This document shows positions 7,444 to 16,368 of a stretch of DNA of 64,000 nt, in pieces. How positions within the stretch are numbered: the first letter of the stretch is position 1; every line of letters starts with the position of its first letter. The stretch lies in contig NZ_JAJFAT010000009.1 of assembly GCF_020711195.1 (NCBI RefSeq), positions 1 to 64,000 of the forward strand. The letters run 5' to 3'. The stretch is from Halanaerobium polyolivorans (GTDB lineage Bacteria; Bacillota; Halanaerobiia; Halanaerobiales; Halanaerobiaceae). The position numbers and the translations under genes are program-made. The notes under the pieces were generated by a model. That model searched no databases and was not told where the DNA came from. It saw nothing but the letters and a program-made list of their open reading frames with translations.

Positions 7444-7736
7444 GATCTTTTACCTCCAATTATTGATTTATTTTATCTTGTCTGTTATTGTTTATGATTT
7501 AATCAAAATATAACAGATTAGCTCAATAATTGCAAATCATTATCAATAGTTAGGATCATGCTAGATTCACAGTTTTAAAAGTTATAAATAAATTCGCAAG
7601 TTTCTTTTTGTTTTTTCACTTGGTTCATAATAGTCGTCTGAATCTTTTTCGGACACTATTCTTTGGCTAAGTTTGCGGCTAATATAAGGCTGAATTTTTT
7701 CACTCTCAATATACTCATCACTAAAATATTTTGCTA
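7444..7736. other. Degraded region with one unrecognised ORF tail
   Basis: No intact gene. On the minus strand a frame of about 50 codons (stop at 7582-7584) ends in YISRKLSQRIVSEKDSDDY and NLRIYL; it has no start or family match I can name and looks like the tail of a lost gene. The first 130 bp upstream of the RnfD-like gene is AT-rich and probably holds its promoter. Confidence 0.4.
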
Positions 7737-8135
7737 TTATAAGTTGTCAATTCTCTCCTTTACATAAACTATATCTTCCTTATCAATATCATTTTCTTCT
7801 TTAAGTGCAAGCTGATAGATCTTTCTAGCCTTCTCTTTATCCATAAGATCTTTTGCAGCAAAATCACCATATTGATCTCCCCAAGCAATATATCCCCAGG
7901 CCCAATTTGGATAATCCTTAATTATCTGTTTGAATAACGAATTCTTCTTTGTTAATATTTACCCCATAATATTTCAACCTAGAAATTATTGTGTCTGTAT
8001 CTAATTTTTTACATCGTCTAGGTTTATATGTGTTTTTGGGTTTTCAAATTTAAGTATTTCTTTATCTATACAGCACTTCTTATATTTCTTAGCACTTCCA
8101 CAAGGACACTTATCGTTTCTACCAAGAATAGCCAA
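7737..8135 (-). pseudogene. SEC-C zinc-motif protein, broken by stop and frameshift
   Basis: A TTG at 8135 with ribosome binding site GGGGGT opens a frame starting [22 protein letters not shown], the SEC-C zinc-binding motif (CxCx8CC) found at the ends of SecA and in many small proteins. The frame stops after 44 codons (8001-8003). Further on, RLKYYGVNINKEEFVI is in the same frame, and then DYPNWAWGYIAWGDQYGDF through VYVKERIDNL continues in another frame to the stop at 7737-7739. The segments match the usual order of a longer SEC-C-plus-TPR-like protein, so this is one gene with a nonsense mutation and at least one frameshift or deletion. The 44-residue SEC-C peptide could still be made. Confidence 0.75.
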
Positions 8136-8221
8136 AATAATTACCCCCTATATAGTTTGTTTATTAACATTATAATACCTCTAACCCTATAATGTAAATT
8201 GTAGAATGCTTTTATCTAATA

Positions 8222-8488
8222 TTATTTTTGACTCAAATTATTTATATACTCTGCTGCTTCTTTTAAGCGATCTTTTTGGACAGTATAGTGAACAAAATAG
8301 CCTTTTTTTTCGCCCCGAACTAAAGCAACTTCTCTTAGAATTTTAAGCTGTTGAGAAACTGCTGATTCCGATATCTCTAATCTTTTAGCCAAAGCCTTAA
8401 CACAAAAACTTTTCTCTAGAAGCAGTTCTATAATTTCTAGCCGTCTTGAGTCTCCTAAAGCTTTAAGCAAATTGATTATTTCAGCCAA
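8222..8488 (-). CDS. ArsR-family transcriptional regulator
   Basis: Winged-helix repressor of 88-91 residues: LLKALGDSRRLEIIELLLEK (helices 1-2), LAKRLEISESAVSQQLKILREV (recognition helix) and a wing at RGEKKGYFVHYTV. The usual metal-binding ELCVCDL box is not present (FCVKALAKRL has one Cys), so the inducer may not be a thiophilic metal, or binding is at another site. It lies 53 bp after the two-gene ABC exporter on the same strand, but has its own palindrome/promoter between them. TTG 8488 is the likely start (AGAGG 8 nt upstream); a GTG at 8497 overlaps that site. Confidence 0.85.
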   Translation of the reverse strand: MAEIINLLKALGDSRRLEIIELLLEKSFCVKALAKRLEISESAVSQQLKILREVALVRGEKKGYFVHYTVQKDRLKEAAEYINNLSQK

Positions 8489-8520
8489 AGTTAACACCTC
8501 TTTCTTCGCTTATTATTTAT

Positions 8521-8538
8521 TATAATGAAATCATTATA
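8521..8538. promoter_or_regulatory. Perfect 18-bp palindrome, candidate ArsR operator
   Basis: TATAATGA-AA-TCATTATA, two 8-bp arms with a 2-bp centre, lies 33 bp upstream of the ArsR start and just after the ABC exporter stop codon. The arms contain TATAAT -10-like sequences in both directions. An operator overlapping the arsR promoter is the natural reading; binding is inferred. Confidence 0.6.
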
Positions 8539-8541
8539 TAC

Positions 8542-10356
8542 TCACTCATTATTAAGCAGCTGCTTATTAACCAGCTCTTTATATATCTCATTTTCTTTAA
8601 GTAGTTTTTGATGGCTTCCTGAGTCAATTAATCTTCCTTCTTTCATAACTCCAATCCTTTCTGCCTTCTTTAAGGTCGCAAAACGATGGGCAATAATTAA
8701 AACAGTTCTTCCAGATAAAAGTTCATCCATCCCCTCTTGAATTATTTTTTCTGTATAAAGATCAACACTTGAGGTGGCTTCATCTAAAATCAATATCTTA
8801 GGATCAACCAACATGGCTCTAGCAAAAGAAAGCAGCTGTTTTTGACCACCTGATAATTTAACACCATTTTCTCCTACCTCTGTCTGATAACCCTTAGGCA
8901 TTTTTTTAATAAATTGGTCTGCATTTATTTTTCCGCAAATTGCTTCAACCTCTGCTTGACTAGCATTAGGAGCAGCATAGCGTATATTTTCTAGAATTGT
9001 ACTATTAAACAAAAATACATTCTGGGGGACAACAGCAATTTTTTTACGGAGAATATCAAATGGGATATTTTTGATATTTATTTCTGAAATCAGCAATTCC
9101 CCCTCATCTAGATCATAAAGACGGGCTAATAGTTTTGCCAGGGTAGATTTTCCAGCTCCTGTTTCTCCTACTAGAGCAAAAACCTCTCCAGCTTTTATTT
9201 CAAGATTTAAATTGTCTATTACTTTTTCTTTTTCATAGGCAAAGGAAACATTTTTGAATTTAAGCTCAGCTTTGAAATCATCTTTTAACTTATTTTTGAT
9301 TATTAAAGATTCTTCTTTATCAATTTCTTCCAAAATATCATCAGCTTTAAAATAATTATTGATTCGATCCAGAGCTGCTCCTGCAGACTGATAAGTATTA
9401 TAGACCTGACTTAAATCAGCTAGAGGGGCAAAAAACCTGCGTACATAGGCCATAAAAGCTATTATTATACCTAAAGAAATTCTACCGCTAATTACGGCTG
9501 CTCCACCTGCTGCCAGCACAATAGCCTCACCTAAAACTTTTGCTAACTCCATCAGTGGAAAAAGTAAAGCAAAATAAGAAGCAGCTGCCAGATTGGCTTT
9601 AAAATTTTTCCAGCTTAAGTTTTTGAATTCACCTTCATTTTTGGCTTCTCGGTTTAAGGCCTGAATCAATCTAATCCCGGATAAATTCTCTTCTACATCT
9701 GCATTTAACTCTGCCAACTTTTGTCTGACATCACTATAAGCACTGCGCATTCTCTTCCCCAAAAATCTAACCGTAAAAATTACAAAAGGAATAACTATAA
9801 AGCTCAACAAAGCCAATCTATAGTCTAAATAAAGCATCACAATCATAATTCCGCTGATTGTAAAAAAATCATTAAGTAAATGAATAAAGCCTGTAGATAA
9901 TAGGTCTGTCAGTGCATTTACATCATGGGTTACTGTAGACATGACATTGCCTGTACTTTCTTTTGTATAAAAGCGCATTGAAAGGGTTTGCAGATGCTGA
10001 TATAGGTCATCCCTAATCTCAGCTATAACATGCTGACCTATATAGTTTGCTAAATATGTCTGGTGATAGGAAAAAAGCCAAAAAACAAGATAAGATAAAA
10101 CTATTAATAAAGCAATTAAATTTAAACCACTCAAATCCCCTTGAGCAATATAGTCATCTACTGCTATCTTGGATAAATATGGGGCAGCCAAAGAGGCCAG
10201 GCTAACCATCAGCATTGCTAGTACTGCAAAAGCTATTTTAAGCTTATAAGCTTTTAAATAAGAAAAAAGAAATTTAAGAGTTTCCCTATCTAATTCTTTT
10301 AACGAAAAATCTTTTTCAGCTTCAGAAGTCATTCTTCTACCAAATCCACCTCTCAT
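8542..10356 (-). CDS. ABC exporter half-transporter, subunit 2 (heterodimeric multidrug type)
   Basis: 604 residues: six-helix transmembrane domain (about 30-330) fused to a nucleotide-binding domain. Walker A GETGAGKST (about 397-405), signature LSGGQKQLLSFARA, Walker B KILILDEATSS and switch His in IIAHRFAT are all intact, with the catalytic Glu after Walker B. The gene overlaps the upstream ABC gene by 4 nt (ATGA), so the two are translationally coupled and should form a heterodimer of the MdlAB/LmrCD/TM287-288 kind, exporting lipophilic compounds or lipids. Substrate unknown. The ArsR regulator gene follows. Confidence 0.95.
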   Translation of the reverse strand: MRGGFGRRMTSEAEKDFSLKELDRETLKFLFSYLKAYKLKIAFAVLAMLMVSLASLAAPYLSKIAVDDYIAQGDLSGLNLIALLIVLSYLVFWLFSYHQTYLANYIGQHVIAEIRDDLYQHLQTLSMRFYTKESTGNVMSTVTHDVNALTDLLSTGFIHLLNDFFTISGIMIVMLYLDYRLALLSFIVIPFVIFTVRFLGKRMRSAYSDVRQKLAELNADVEENLSGIRLIQALNREAKNEGEFKNLSWKNFKANLAAASYFALLFPLMELAKVLGEAIVLAAGGAAVISGRISLGIIIAFMAYVRRFFAPLADLSQVYNTYQSAGAALDRINNYFKADDILEEIDKEESLIIKNKLKDDFKAELKFKNVSFAYEKEKVIDNLNLEIKAGEVFALVGETGAGKSTLAKLLARLYDLDEGELLISEINIKNIPFDILRKKIAVVPQNVFLFNSTILENIRYAAPNASQAEVEAICGKINADQFIKKMPKGYQTEVGENGVKLSGGQKQLLSFARAMLVDPKILILDEATSSVDLYTEKIIQEGMDELLSGRTVLIIAHRFATLKKAERIGVMKEGRLIDSGSHQKLLKENEIYKELVNKQLLNNE

Positions 10357-12140
10357 CTCCCATCACCACTTTCCTTAGCATTCTGTTTTTTTACTATATT
10401 TTCTGAATTTCTTTTTAAGCTGCTTTCTAAGCTATTAAAATATGAATCTTTTGCTTTAAGTTCTTGATAACTACCTGATTCTATTATTTCTCCATCTTTT
10501 ATCACAATTATTCTATCTGCTATTTTTACTGTCCAAAGCCTGTGGGCAATGATAAAACTAGTTCTGTTTGCTAGAACTTCTTTTAAAGCCTGATTTAATT
10601 TTGATTCAGTAGCAGCATCGATGCTGGAAGTTGGTTCATCCAAAATCAAAAGTGAAGGCTGTGTCAATAATACTCGGGCAATGGCAAGGCGTTGTTTCTG
10701 ACCACCAGAAAGGCTGACACCCCTTTCTCCAACAGGAGTTTCATATCCTAAGGGCAGTGATTCTATAAACTCATCAATCTGGGCCACCTGAGCAGCTTTT
10801 TTGATATCCTCAAAACTGGCATCGGGCTTTCCATAAGAAATATTTTCTCTTATCGAAGCTGCAAATAAAAAGCTCTGCTGCATTACTATTCCAATTTCTC
10901 GCCGTAATGAATCAAGTTTTAGCTCTTTTATATCATGACCATCAATTAATATTTTCCCTTGGTCAGGATCATAAAATCGTGGCAAAAGATGCAGCAGGGT
11001 TGTTTTGCCAGCTCCTGTAGGACCAACTACAGCCACTGTCTCTTTTTCTTTGACCTTTAAATTAATATTTTTTAAAACTTCTTTTCCTTTTTGATAAGAA
11101 AAACTCAAATCTTTATATTCTACATCACCAGTTATTTTATCTAGTTCCAGTGGGTTTTTTGCTTCTTTTAGATCAGATTCGCGGTCTAAAACTTCAAAAA
11201 TTCTTTCGGCTGCCGCTGCAGCCTGACTACCAAAACTGATCAACATTCCAGTCTGCCTAACCGGACGCAAAAGCATAGAAATATAGCTAATAAAAGCTGC
11301 TAGAATCCCCAGAGAAATTTGATCATAAATTACCAAACGACCTCCATACCAGATTACAGCAGCAGTTCCAAGTCCCATAAAAAAATTAACATAAGGCATC
11401 CAAAAAGCAGATACTTTTGCTGCTTCAAGATTAATATTGAGATATTTTTGGTTTTCCTTTTTGAATTTTTCAAACTCATAATTTTCTCTACCAAAAAGTT
11501 TAATTACTTCGATACCAACAAAACTTTCTCTAATCATTCCAGTCAACCTAGCAAAACTTTTGCGTACCTTTTTAAACATAGGTCTTACCCTTCGAGCATA
11601 AATGATTATACCTAATATCATTAAAGGCAGCATTAAAAGATAAATTATACCTAGTCTATAATCCCAGGAATAACTGATTAAAAAAATAGCTGCTATTGTC
11701 AAAATATTAGCTGTAATAAATGTACTGCCTCGATTTATAAATTTTCTTAAGGTATCTGCATCAGCTGTCAACCTTGACATTAAATCTCCAGTTTCAGAAC
11801 TATCAAAAAAAGAAAAAGAAAGGCTGTTTAAATGCTGATATAGTTCTACTCTCAAATCATGAATAATATTTTGGGCTATGTATTCTGCAAAATAACTTTT
11901 AATGAAATCAAAAATTCCTTTAATTAAAATCAAAATAACCATTAGTGCTGCAGCAATAAAAAGCTTGGTTAATTCTCCCTGAGCTATATATACATCTATT
12001 CCTTTTCTTATAAAAAGCGGTGGCACTAAAGCAAGCAGAGTTGAAATAACTACAGAAGCTGCTGTTATGAATAATTTTTTCTTATGATTAAAAGCATAGC
12101 TAATAATTCTTAAAATCGTACTATCCTGATTTTTAATCAT
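10353..12140 (-). CDS. ABC exporter half-transporter, subunit 1
   Basis: About 595 residues, the same TMD-NBD fusion as its partner. Walker A GPTGAGKTT, signature LSGGQKQRLAIARV, Walker B SLLILDEPTSS and IIAHRLWT are intact. Both subunits keep the catalytic Glu, unlike many heterodimeric exporters in which one site is degenerate. ATG at 12140 is chosen over a TTG at 12200: GGGAGGG lies 7 nt upstream, and the protein then begins MIKNQDSTILRI as usual for the family. First gene of the operon; the 5' leader up to 12200 shows no obvious regulatory fold. Confidence 0.94.
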   Translation of the reverse strand: MIKNQDSTILRIISYAFNHKKKLFITAASVVISTLLALVPPLFIRKGIDVYIAQGELTKLFIAAALMVILILIKGIFDFIKSYFAEYIAQNIIHDLRVELYQHLNSLSFSFFDSSETGDLMSRLTADADTLRKFINRGSTFITANILTIAAIFLISYSWDYRLGIIYLLMLPLMILGIIIYARRVRPMFKKVRKSFARLTGMIRESFVGIEVIKLFGRENYEFEKFKKENQKYLNINLEAAKVSAFWMPYVNFFMGLGTAAVIWYGGRLVIYDQISLGILAAFISYISMLLRPVRQTGMLISFGSQAAAAAERIFEVLDRESDLKEAKNPLELDKITGDVEYKDLSFSYQKGKEVLKNINLKVKEKETVAVVGPTGAGKTTLLHLLPRFYDPDQGKILIDGHDIKELKLDSLRREIGIVMQQSFLFAASIRENISYGKPDASFEDIKKAAQVAQIDEFIESLPLGYETPVGERGVSLSGGQKQRLAIARVLLTQPSLLILDEPTSSIDAATESKLNQALKEVLANRTSFIIAHRLWTVKIADRIIVIKDGEIIESGSYQELKAKDSYFNSLESSLKRNSENIVKKQNAKESGDGR

Positions 12141-12265
12141 TCTTTGACCCTCCCCGGGGCTAGCAAGCTTTGTGAGAAAACTTGAGCTTTTATCACCCAA
12201 TTTAATTAAGTATTTGCTAATTTAAATTATAGTTTACTTAATCAAATTTGTCAAAAATTTAAATA

Positions 12266-12312
12266 AAAAAATAGCCCTTTCTAGAGAAAAAGCAGAAAAG
12301 GCTGTTTTTAAG
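12266..12312 (-). terminator. Terminator of the c-di-GMP operon
   Basis: On the minus strand AGCCTTTTC... pairs with ...GAAAGGGCT and is followed by TTTTTTT. It is almost the same sequence as the terminator at 18709-18743. Confidence 0.8.
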
Positions 12313-12377
12313 AATCAGATTATATTTTAAAATGCAATACAGTGCTAGCCTATTTATTTTCAGAAATTGCAATCTTT

Positions 12378-15053
12378 TTACATCATTTCTATAAAAGCAG
12401 CTGCTAATTCTGGATCAAATTGACTGCCTGCACATCTTTTTATTTCTTCTAATGCTTCCTCTTTTGTGATTGCCTTTTTATATGTTCTTTCATTTGTCAT
12501 TACATCATAGGCATCAATAATAGCTATTATTCTTGCTAAATATGGAATCTCTTCCCCTTTGATTTGGCGGGGATAGCCACTTCCATCCCATCTTTCGTGA
12601 TGAGCATAAATTTCTTCTGCTATTAGAGCAAATTCTTCTGAAGAATTGGCTATATTATAGCCTCTTTCCGAATGCTTCTTAATTTTTTTCCATTCTTTTT
12701 CTGTCAATTTATCAGCTTTTTTTAATAAATCTTCTTCTATTGTTGTTTTTCCAATATCATGAAGGGTAGAAAGTAGAGATAATTTATTTAATTCAAATTT
12801 TGATAAACTTAATTTTTTACCAAAAGCTGTAGCTAATTCTATCATTCTTAAAGCGTGTTCTTTTGTTTCATTGCTTTTAACTTCTAAAGAATTAAGAAGA
12901 CCCTGAACGATCTTACTTTTTGTGCTTTTGCTTTCTAATAATTTTTTTTGATACATTTGATTGTCAGCTTCTTTTAAAACAGCACTTAATTTTTTGCTCA
13001 TATCTACTTTAGTAGCTGAACCTAATGCTATTGATACTGTTAGCTGCTCTTCTTTTGTTGCTTTTGCTTTTTCAGTTATTCTATCAATAATTTTTTCTGC
13101 AGCTAAACCATCTGTTTTAGGCAGCAGTATTGCAAATTCATCTCCTCCATAACGAGCTAAAATATCTTCTTTTCTCATAACATCATTTAAGATTTCCGCA
13201 CTTTTACTAAGAAGCTGATCACCTTCTTGGTGGCCTAAACTATCATTGATCAGTTTCAGCCCATTAATATCTGCCATGATAATAGTGATAGGTAATTGTC
13301 TTGGAGTATCTAATCTCTCTAACTCTTCTTCAAAAAATCTTCTATTATATAGGCTGGTGAGACCATCTTTATAAGTCAAATCTCTAATTCTTTTATTATC
13401 AATATATTTAGAAAAAGCATTTACAATAGTATCTGTAAATATTTTTAATAATCTAATATATTTTTCTGTAAAGTGTTTTTTGTATTTTACAGAATCAAAA
13501 CCAAAAAAACCGAATAATCTATTTTCTATATACATCGGTAAGACCAATAAAGATTTTATATTTTGTTCTATTAATATTTTTTTTATATTTTTAGCTCTGC
13601 TGCTCATTTTCTCTCTGTCTTTAATATTTATAACTTCTTTATTGTTTAATTTTTCCATCCACCAGGGGAAGTTATCGACATTTAAGTTCTGCATCTCATC
13701 TTTAAAAGATTTTACACCTTTTCTACACCACTCATGAGTATTAGATGCTTTTTTGTTTTCCTCTGAAAACTGGAAAATATAACTGCGGTCAATATTGAAA
13801 AATTCTCCTATATTCTCTAAAACATTAGTCATTTTCCGATCAATATTGGCTTTATTTACATCCATCAAATTAGAGCTTATCTCGGCAAGAGTTTTTTGAA
13901 ATTGATATTGAAACTCTAGTTCTGCCCTTTGCTCTTTTCTGGCTGTTATATCGCTTTGAACAGCTATATAAGAATAGATTTCTCCTTTTTTATTTTTGAT
14001 TGGTGTTATCTTCATTTCGCAAATAAATTTACTTCCATCTTTTTTCTTGTTTAATAATTCTTTTTTATATATTTTTCCGGCTGATATTTTTTCATAAATT
14101 TCTTGCTGTACTTTTTGCGGATCTTGTTCAGAATTAAAGATAATTGGAGTTTTATCTTTAATTTCCTTTAGTGAATAACCAAATAATTTTTCTGCTGCTT
14201 TATTGATATGCTTTATTTTAAAATTGGCATCTGTTATTATAACTGAATCCGAAATATTTTTCATAGCATTTGCCAAAAGTTTAATTTCTTTTTCTTGTTC
14301 TTTTCTTTCTGTAATATCAATATAGATGCCAAACATTTTTTCGGCTCTACCTTCTCTGGTCCAAGAAGTTACCTTACCCAAAATTTTTACCCAAATCCAG
14401 TCTCCACTGCTGTGCTTCATTCTTATTTCTATATCATAGCTGTCTATTTCTTTTTTGAAATGTTTAATTAACTGATTTCTGGATTTAGCTAAATCATCTG
14501 GATGAGTTAGCTTTGACCATAAATCTATTTGAGTAGGAGAAATTTCAGCTAAATCATAACCTAAAATTTCGGCCCACCTTTGATTAAAAACGGTTTCTCC
14601 ACTTTGAATATTCCATTCCCAGGTTGCTGCATTGGTTCCCTGCATTATCATCTCTAATCTATTTTTTTGCTCATTTATTTTTTTATTTTGAAATATTCTA
14701 CTTGTTATATCTCTAGCCGCAGCATAAATATAATTCTCCTCTAATTTAGCCTTCCATTCTATAAAATGATATGTTCCATTTTTTGCTTTAAATCTATTCA
14801 CAAATTCTTTTATGCTTTTTTCTTTTTTCAATTTTGCTATTGCTTTTTTGGTAGATATTTGATCATCAGGATGGATTAGCTCAAATAGTTTTATCTCATC
14901 TAACTCTGATTTAGTATAGCCTAACAAATCTTGCCAGGTACCATTAATTTTCTCAAAATTACCATCAGTATTAATAATACAAAGCAGGTCTAAATTAACT
15001 TCAAAAAAGTTTTTCAAATCTCTTTTTTCTTTTAAAATTAAATCTTTTTGCAT
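12378..15053 (-). CDS. PAS-PAS-PAS-GAF-GGDEF-HD-GYP protein
   Basis: 891 residues with no membrane segment. Three PAS domains (about 12-120, 125-250, 262-375) are followed by a GAF-like domain (about 385-540), GGDEF (about 560-700; motif ARYGGDEF near 634, with RKED as inhibitory I-site) and HD-GYP (about 715-891; HDIGK near 761 and HHERWDGSGYP near 818). The first output makes cyclic di-GMP, the second degrades it; both sets of catalytic residues are present. Last gene of a three-gene operon, 54 bp after the REC-PAS-GGDEF gene. Which activity dominates is probably set by the PAS/GAF inputs, whose ligands cannot be read from sequence. Confidence 0.93.
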   Translation of the reverse strand: MQKDLILKEKRDLKNFFEVNLDLLCIINTDGNFEKINGTWQDLLGYTKSELDEIKLFELIHPDDQISTKKAIAKLKKEKSIKEFVNRFKAKNGTYHFIEWKAKLEENYIYAAARDITSRIFQNKKINEQKNRLEMIMQGTNAATWEWNIQSGETVFNQRWAEILGYDLAEISPTQIDLWSKLTHPDDLAKSRNQLIKHFKKEIDSYDIEIRMKHSSGDWIWVKILGKVTSWTREGRAEKMFGIYIDITERKEQEKEIKLLANAMKNISDSVIITDANFKIKHINKAAEKLFGYSLKEIKDKTPIIFNSEQDPQKVQQEIYEKISAGKIYKKELLNKKKDGSKFICEMKITPIKNKKGEIYSYIAVQSDITARKEQRAELEFQYQFQKTLAEISSNLMDVNKANIDRKMTNVLENIGEFFNIDRSYIFQFSEENKKASNTHEWCRKGVKSFKDEMQNLNVDNFPWWMEKLNNKEVINIKDREKMSSRAKNIKKILIEQNIKSLLVLPMYIENRLFGFFGFDSVKYKKHFTEKYIRLLKIFTDTIVNAFSKYIDNKRIRDLTYKDGLTSLYNRRFFEEELERLDTPRQLPITIIMADINGLKLINDSLGHQEGDQLLSKSAEILNDVMRKEDILARYGGDEFAILLPKTDGLAAEKIIDRITEKAKATKEEQLTVSIALGSATKVDMSKKLSAVLKEADNQMYQKKLLESKSTKSKIVQGLLNSLEVKSNETKEHALRMIELATAFGKKLSLSKFELNKLSLLSTLHDIGKTTIEEDLLKKADKLTEKEWKKIKKHSERGYNIANSSEEFALIAEEIYAHHERWDGSGYPRQIKGEEIPYLARIIAIIDAYDVMTNERTYKKAITKEEALEEIKRCAGSQFDPELAAAFIEMM

Positions 15054-15107
15054 TTTGAATCCTCCAAACTATAATCTAAAACTTTAAACTACTTTTAAGA
15101 ATATTAA

Positions 15108-16328
15108 TTATTTAGCACTTTTATCTCTATACATCTCTTTATCAGCCTGAATGAAAATTTCTTCTAAGCTAAGGGAATAATTTTTTTTGCTGGCATATCC
15201 AATTGAAATAGCAAAAGACTTATAGTCATTACAATTATCGAATTCTTCTTTTATTCTTTCTACAATTCCTGCAGCAACTTCACTTGTGGTATCAGGAAGA
15301 ATAACCGCAAACTCATCTCCTCCAATCCTAGCTATAATATCTTCGCTTCTAAAAATATTACTCAAAATATCTGCAGCTTTGATTATATATTTATCCCCTT
15401 CTTTATGCCCATAGTTATCATTAACAAATTTCAAATTATCAAGGTCTGCTACGATAATCGAAATTGGTAGGGTTCTAGCATCATTTAATCTGTTAATTTC
15501 ATTTTCAAAATATCTTCTGTTATATAGACCTGTCAATTCATCATGAAAGGACAAATACTTTATTCTTTGTTGTTCTTTTTTTCTTTCAGTTATATCTTCA
15601 GCAGAAGCAACTACATATTCAACATTATTATTTGTGTCTAATTTTGGAGTTTTAGTAATTTTAAGCAGCCTTTTTTCGCCTTGATGGTTTCTGACCCATT
15701 CTTCACTTTCTACCTTTTTCATTTCCATAAATGCTTTTTTATTGCCCTCTATACAAACCGCTTTTTCTTCTTCATGAAAAAAATCATAATAACATTTACC
15801 CTGCAGTTCTTCTGGCTCAAAACCTAAAAATTCTGCATGAGCTTTATTCACTTTACCATAGGTTTTTATATCTTCAAGATACCAGATTTGGGTATCTATA
15901 TTTTCTAAAAGAATATTCTGCTTCTCGTTTTTTTCCTGCAGTTCTTTTTTGGTTCTATATAATTTAATCTGAGTTTCTATCCTTGCTAAAACTATTTCTT
16001 TTTTAAATGGTTTTGAAATATAATCTATACCACCTGCAGCAAAACCTTTGGCGATATTATTGTTTTCAGCAAGAGAACTTATAAAAATAATAGGTACTTC
16101 TTTTGTTTTATAATTATTTTTAAACTTTTTGCAAAGCTCAAAACCATTCATGCCCGGCAGGACAATATCTAAGAGTATTATATCAGGCTGCAGGTCTTGA
16201 ATTTTCTCTAAAGCCTCTTTTGCATCAGCAGCTGAGTTGATTAGATAATCTTTTTCTCTTAAAATATCTTTTAAAATAGCAGTATTTAATAAATTGTCTT
16301 CAACAATAAATATATTTGGCTTTTTCAT
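15108..16328 (-). CDS. Response regulator REC-PAS-GGDEF diguanylate cyclase
   Basis: 406 residues. Receiver domain 1-125 with acidic pocket VEDN, phospho-acceptor Asp near 54 (DIILLDIVLPGMNG), Thr/Ser in PIIFISS and Lys in ISKPF. A PAS domain (about 140-255) and a GGDEF domain (about 260-406, ARIGGDEF near 333, RSED as I-site) follow. It should synthesise cyclic di-GMP when phosphorylated. The kinase is not in this operon; the hybrid kinase at 48802 is a candidate but nothing ties them. It lies 40 bp after the MEDS-HD-GYP gene. Confidence 0.94.
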   Translation of the reverse strand: MKKPNIFIVEDNLLNTAILKDILREKDYLINSAADAKEALEKIQDLQPDIILLDIVLPGMNGFELCKKFKNNYKTKEVPIIFISSLAENNNIAKGFAAGGIDYISKPFKKEIVLARIETQIKLYRTKKELQEKNEKQNILLENIDTQIWYLEDIKTYGKVNKAHAEFLGFEPEELQGKCYYDFFHEEEKAVCIEGNKKAFMEMKKVESEEWVRNHQGEKRLLKITKTPKLDTNNNVEYVVASAEDITERKKEQQRIKYLSFHDELTGLYNRRYFENEINRLNDARTLPISIIVADLDNLKFVNDNYGHKEGDKYIIKAADILSNIFRSEDIIARIGGDEFAVILPDTTSEVAAGIVERIKEEFDNCNDYKSFAISIGYASKKNYSLSLEEIFIQADKEMYRDKSAK

Positions 16329-16368
16329 TTGAATTACTCCTCTGCAAATAATAATTTAACTACACTTA

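Noticed and set aside
10353-12200. Long N-terminal extension of the ABC exporter from the TTG at 12200
   Set aside because: No ribosome binding site; GGGAGGG precedes the ATG at 12140, which gives the usual family start.
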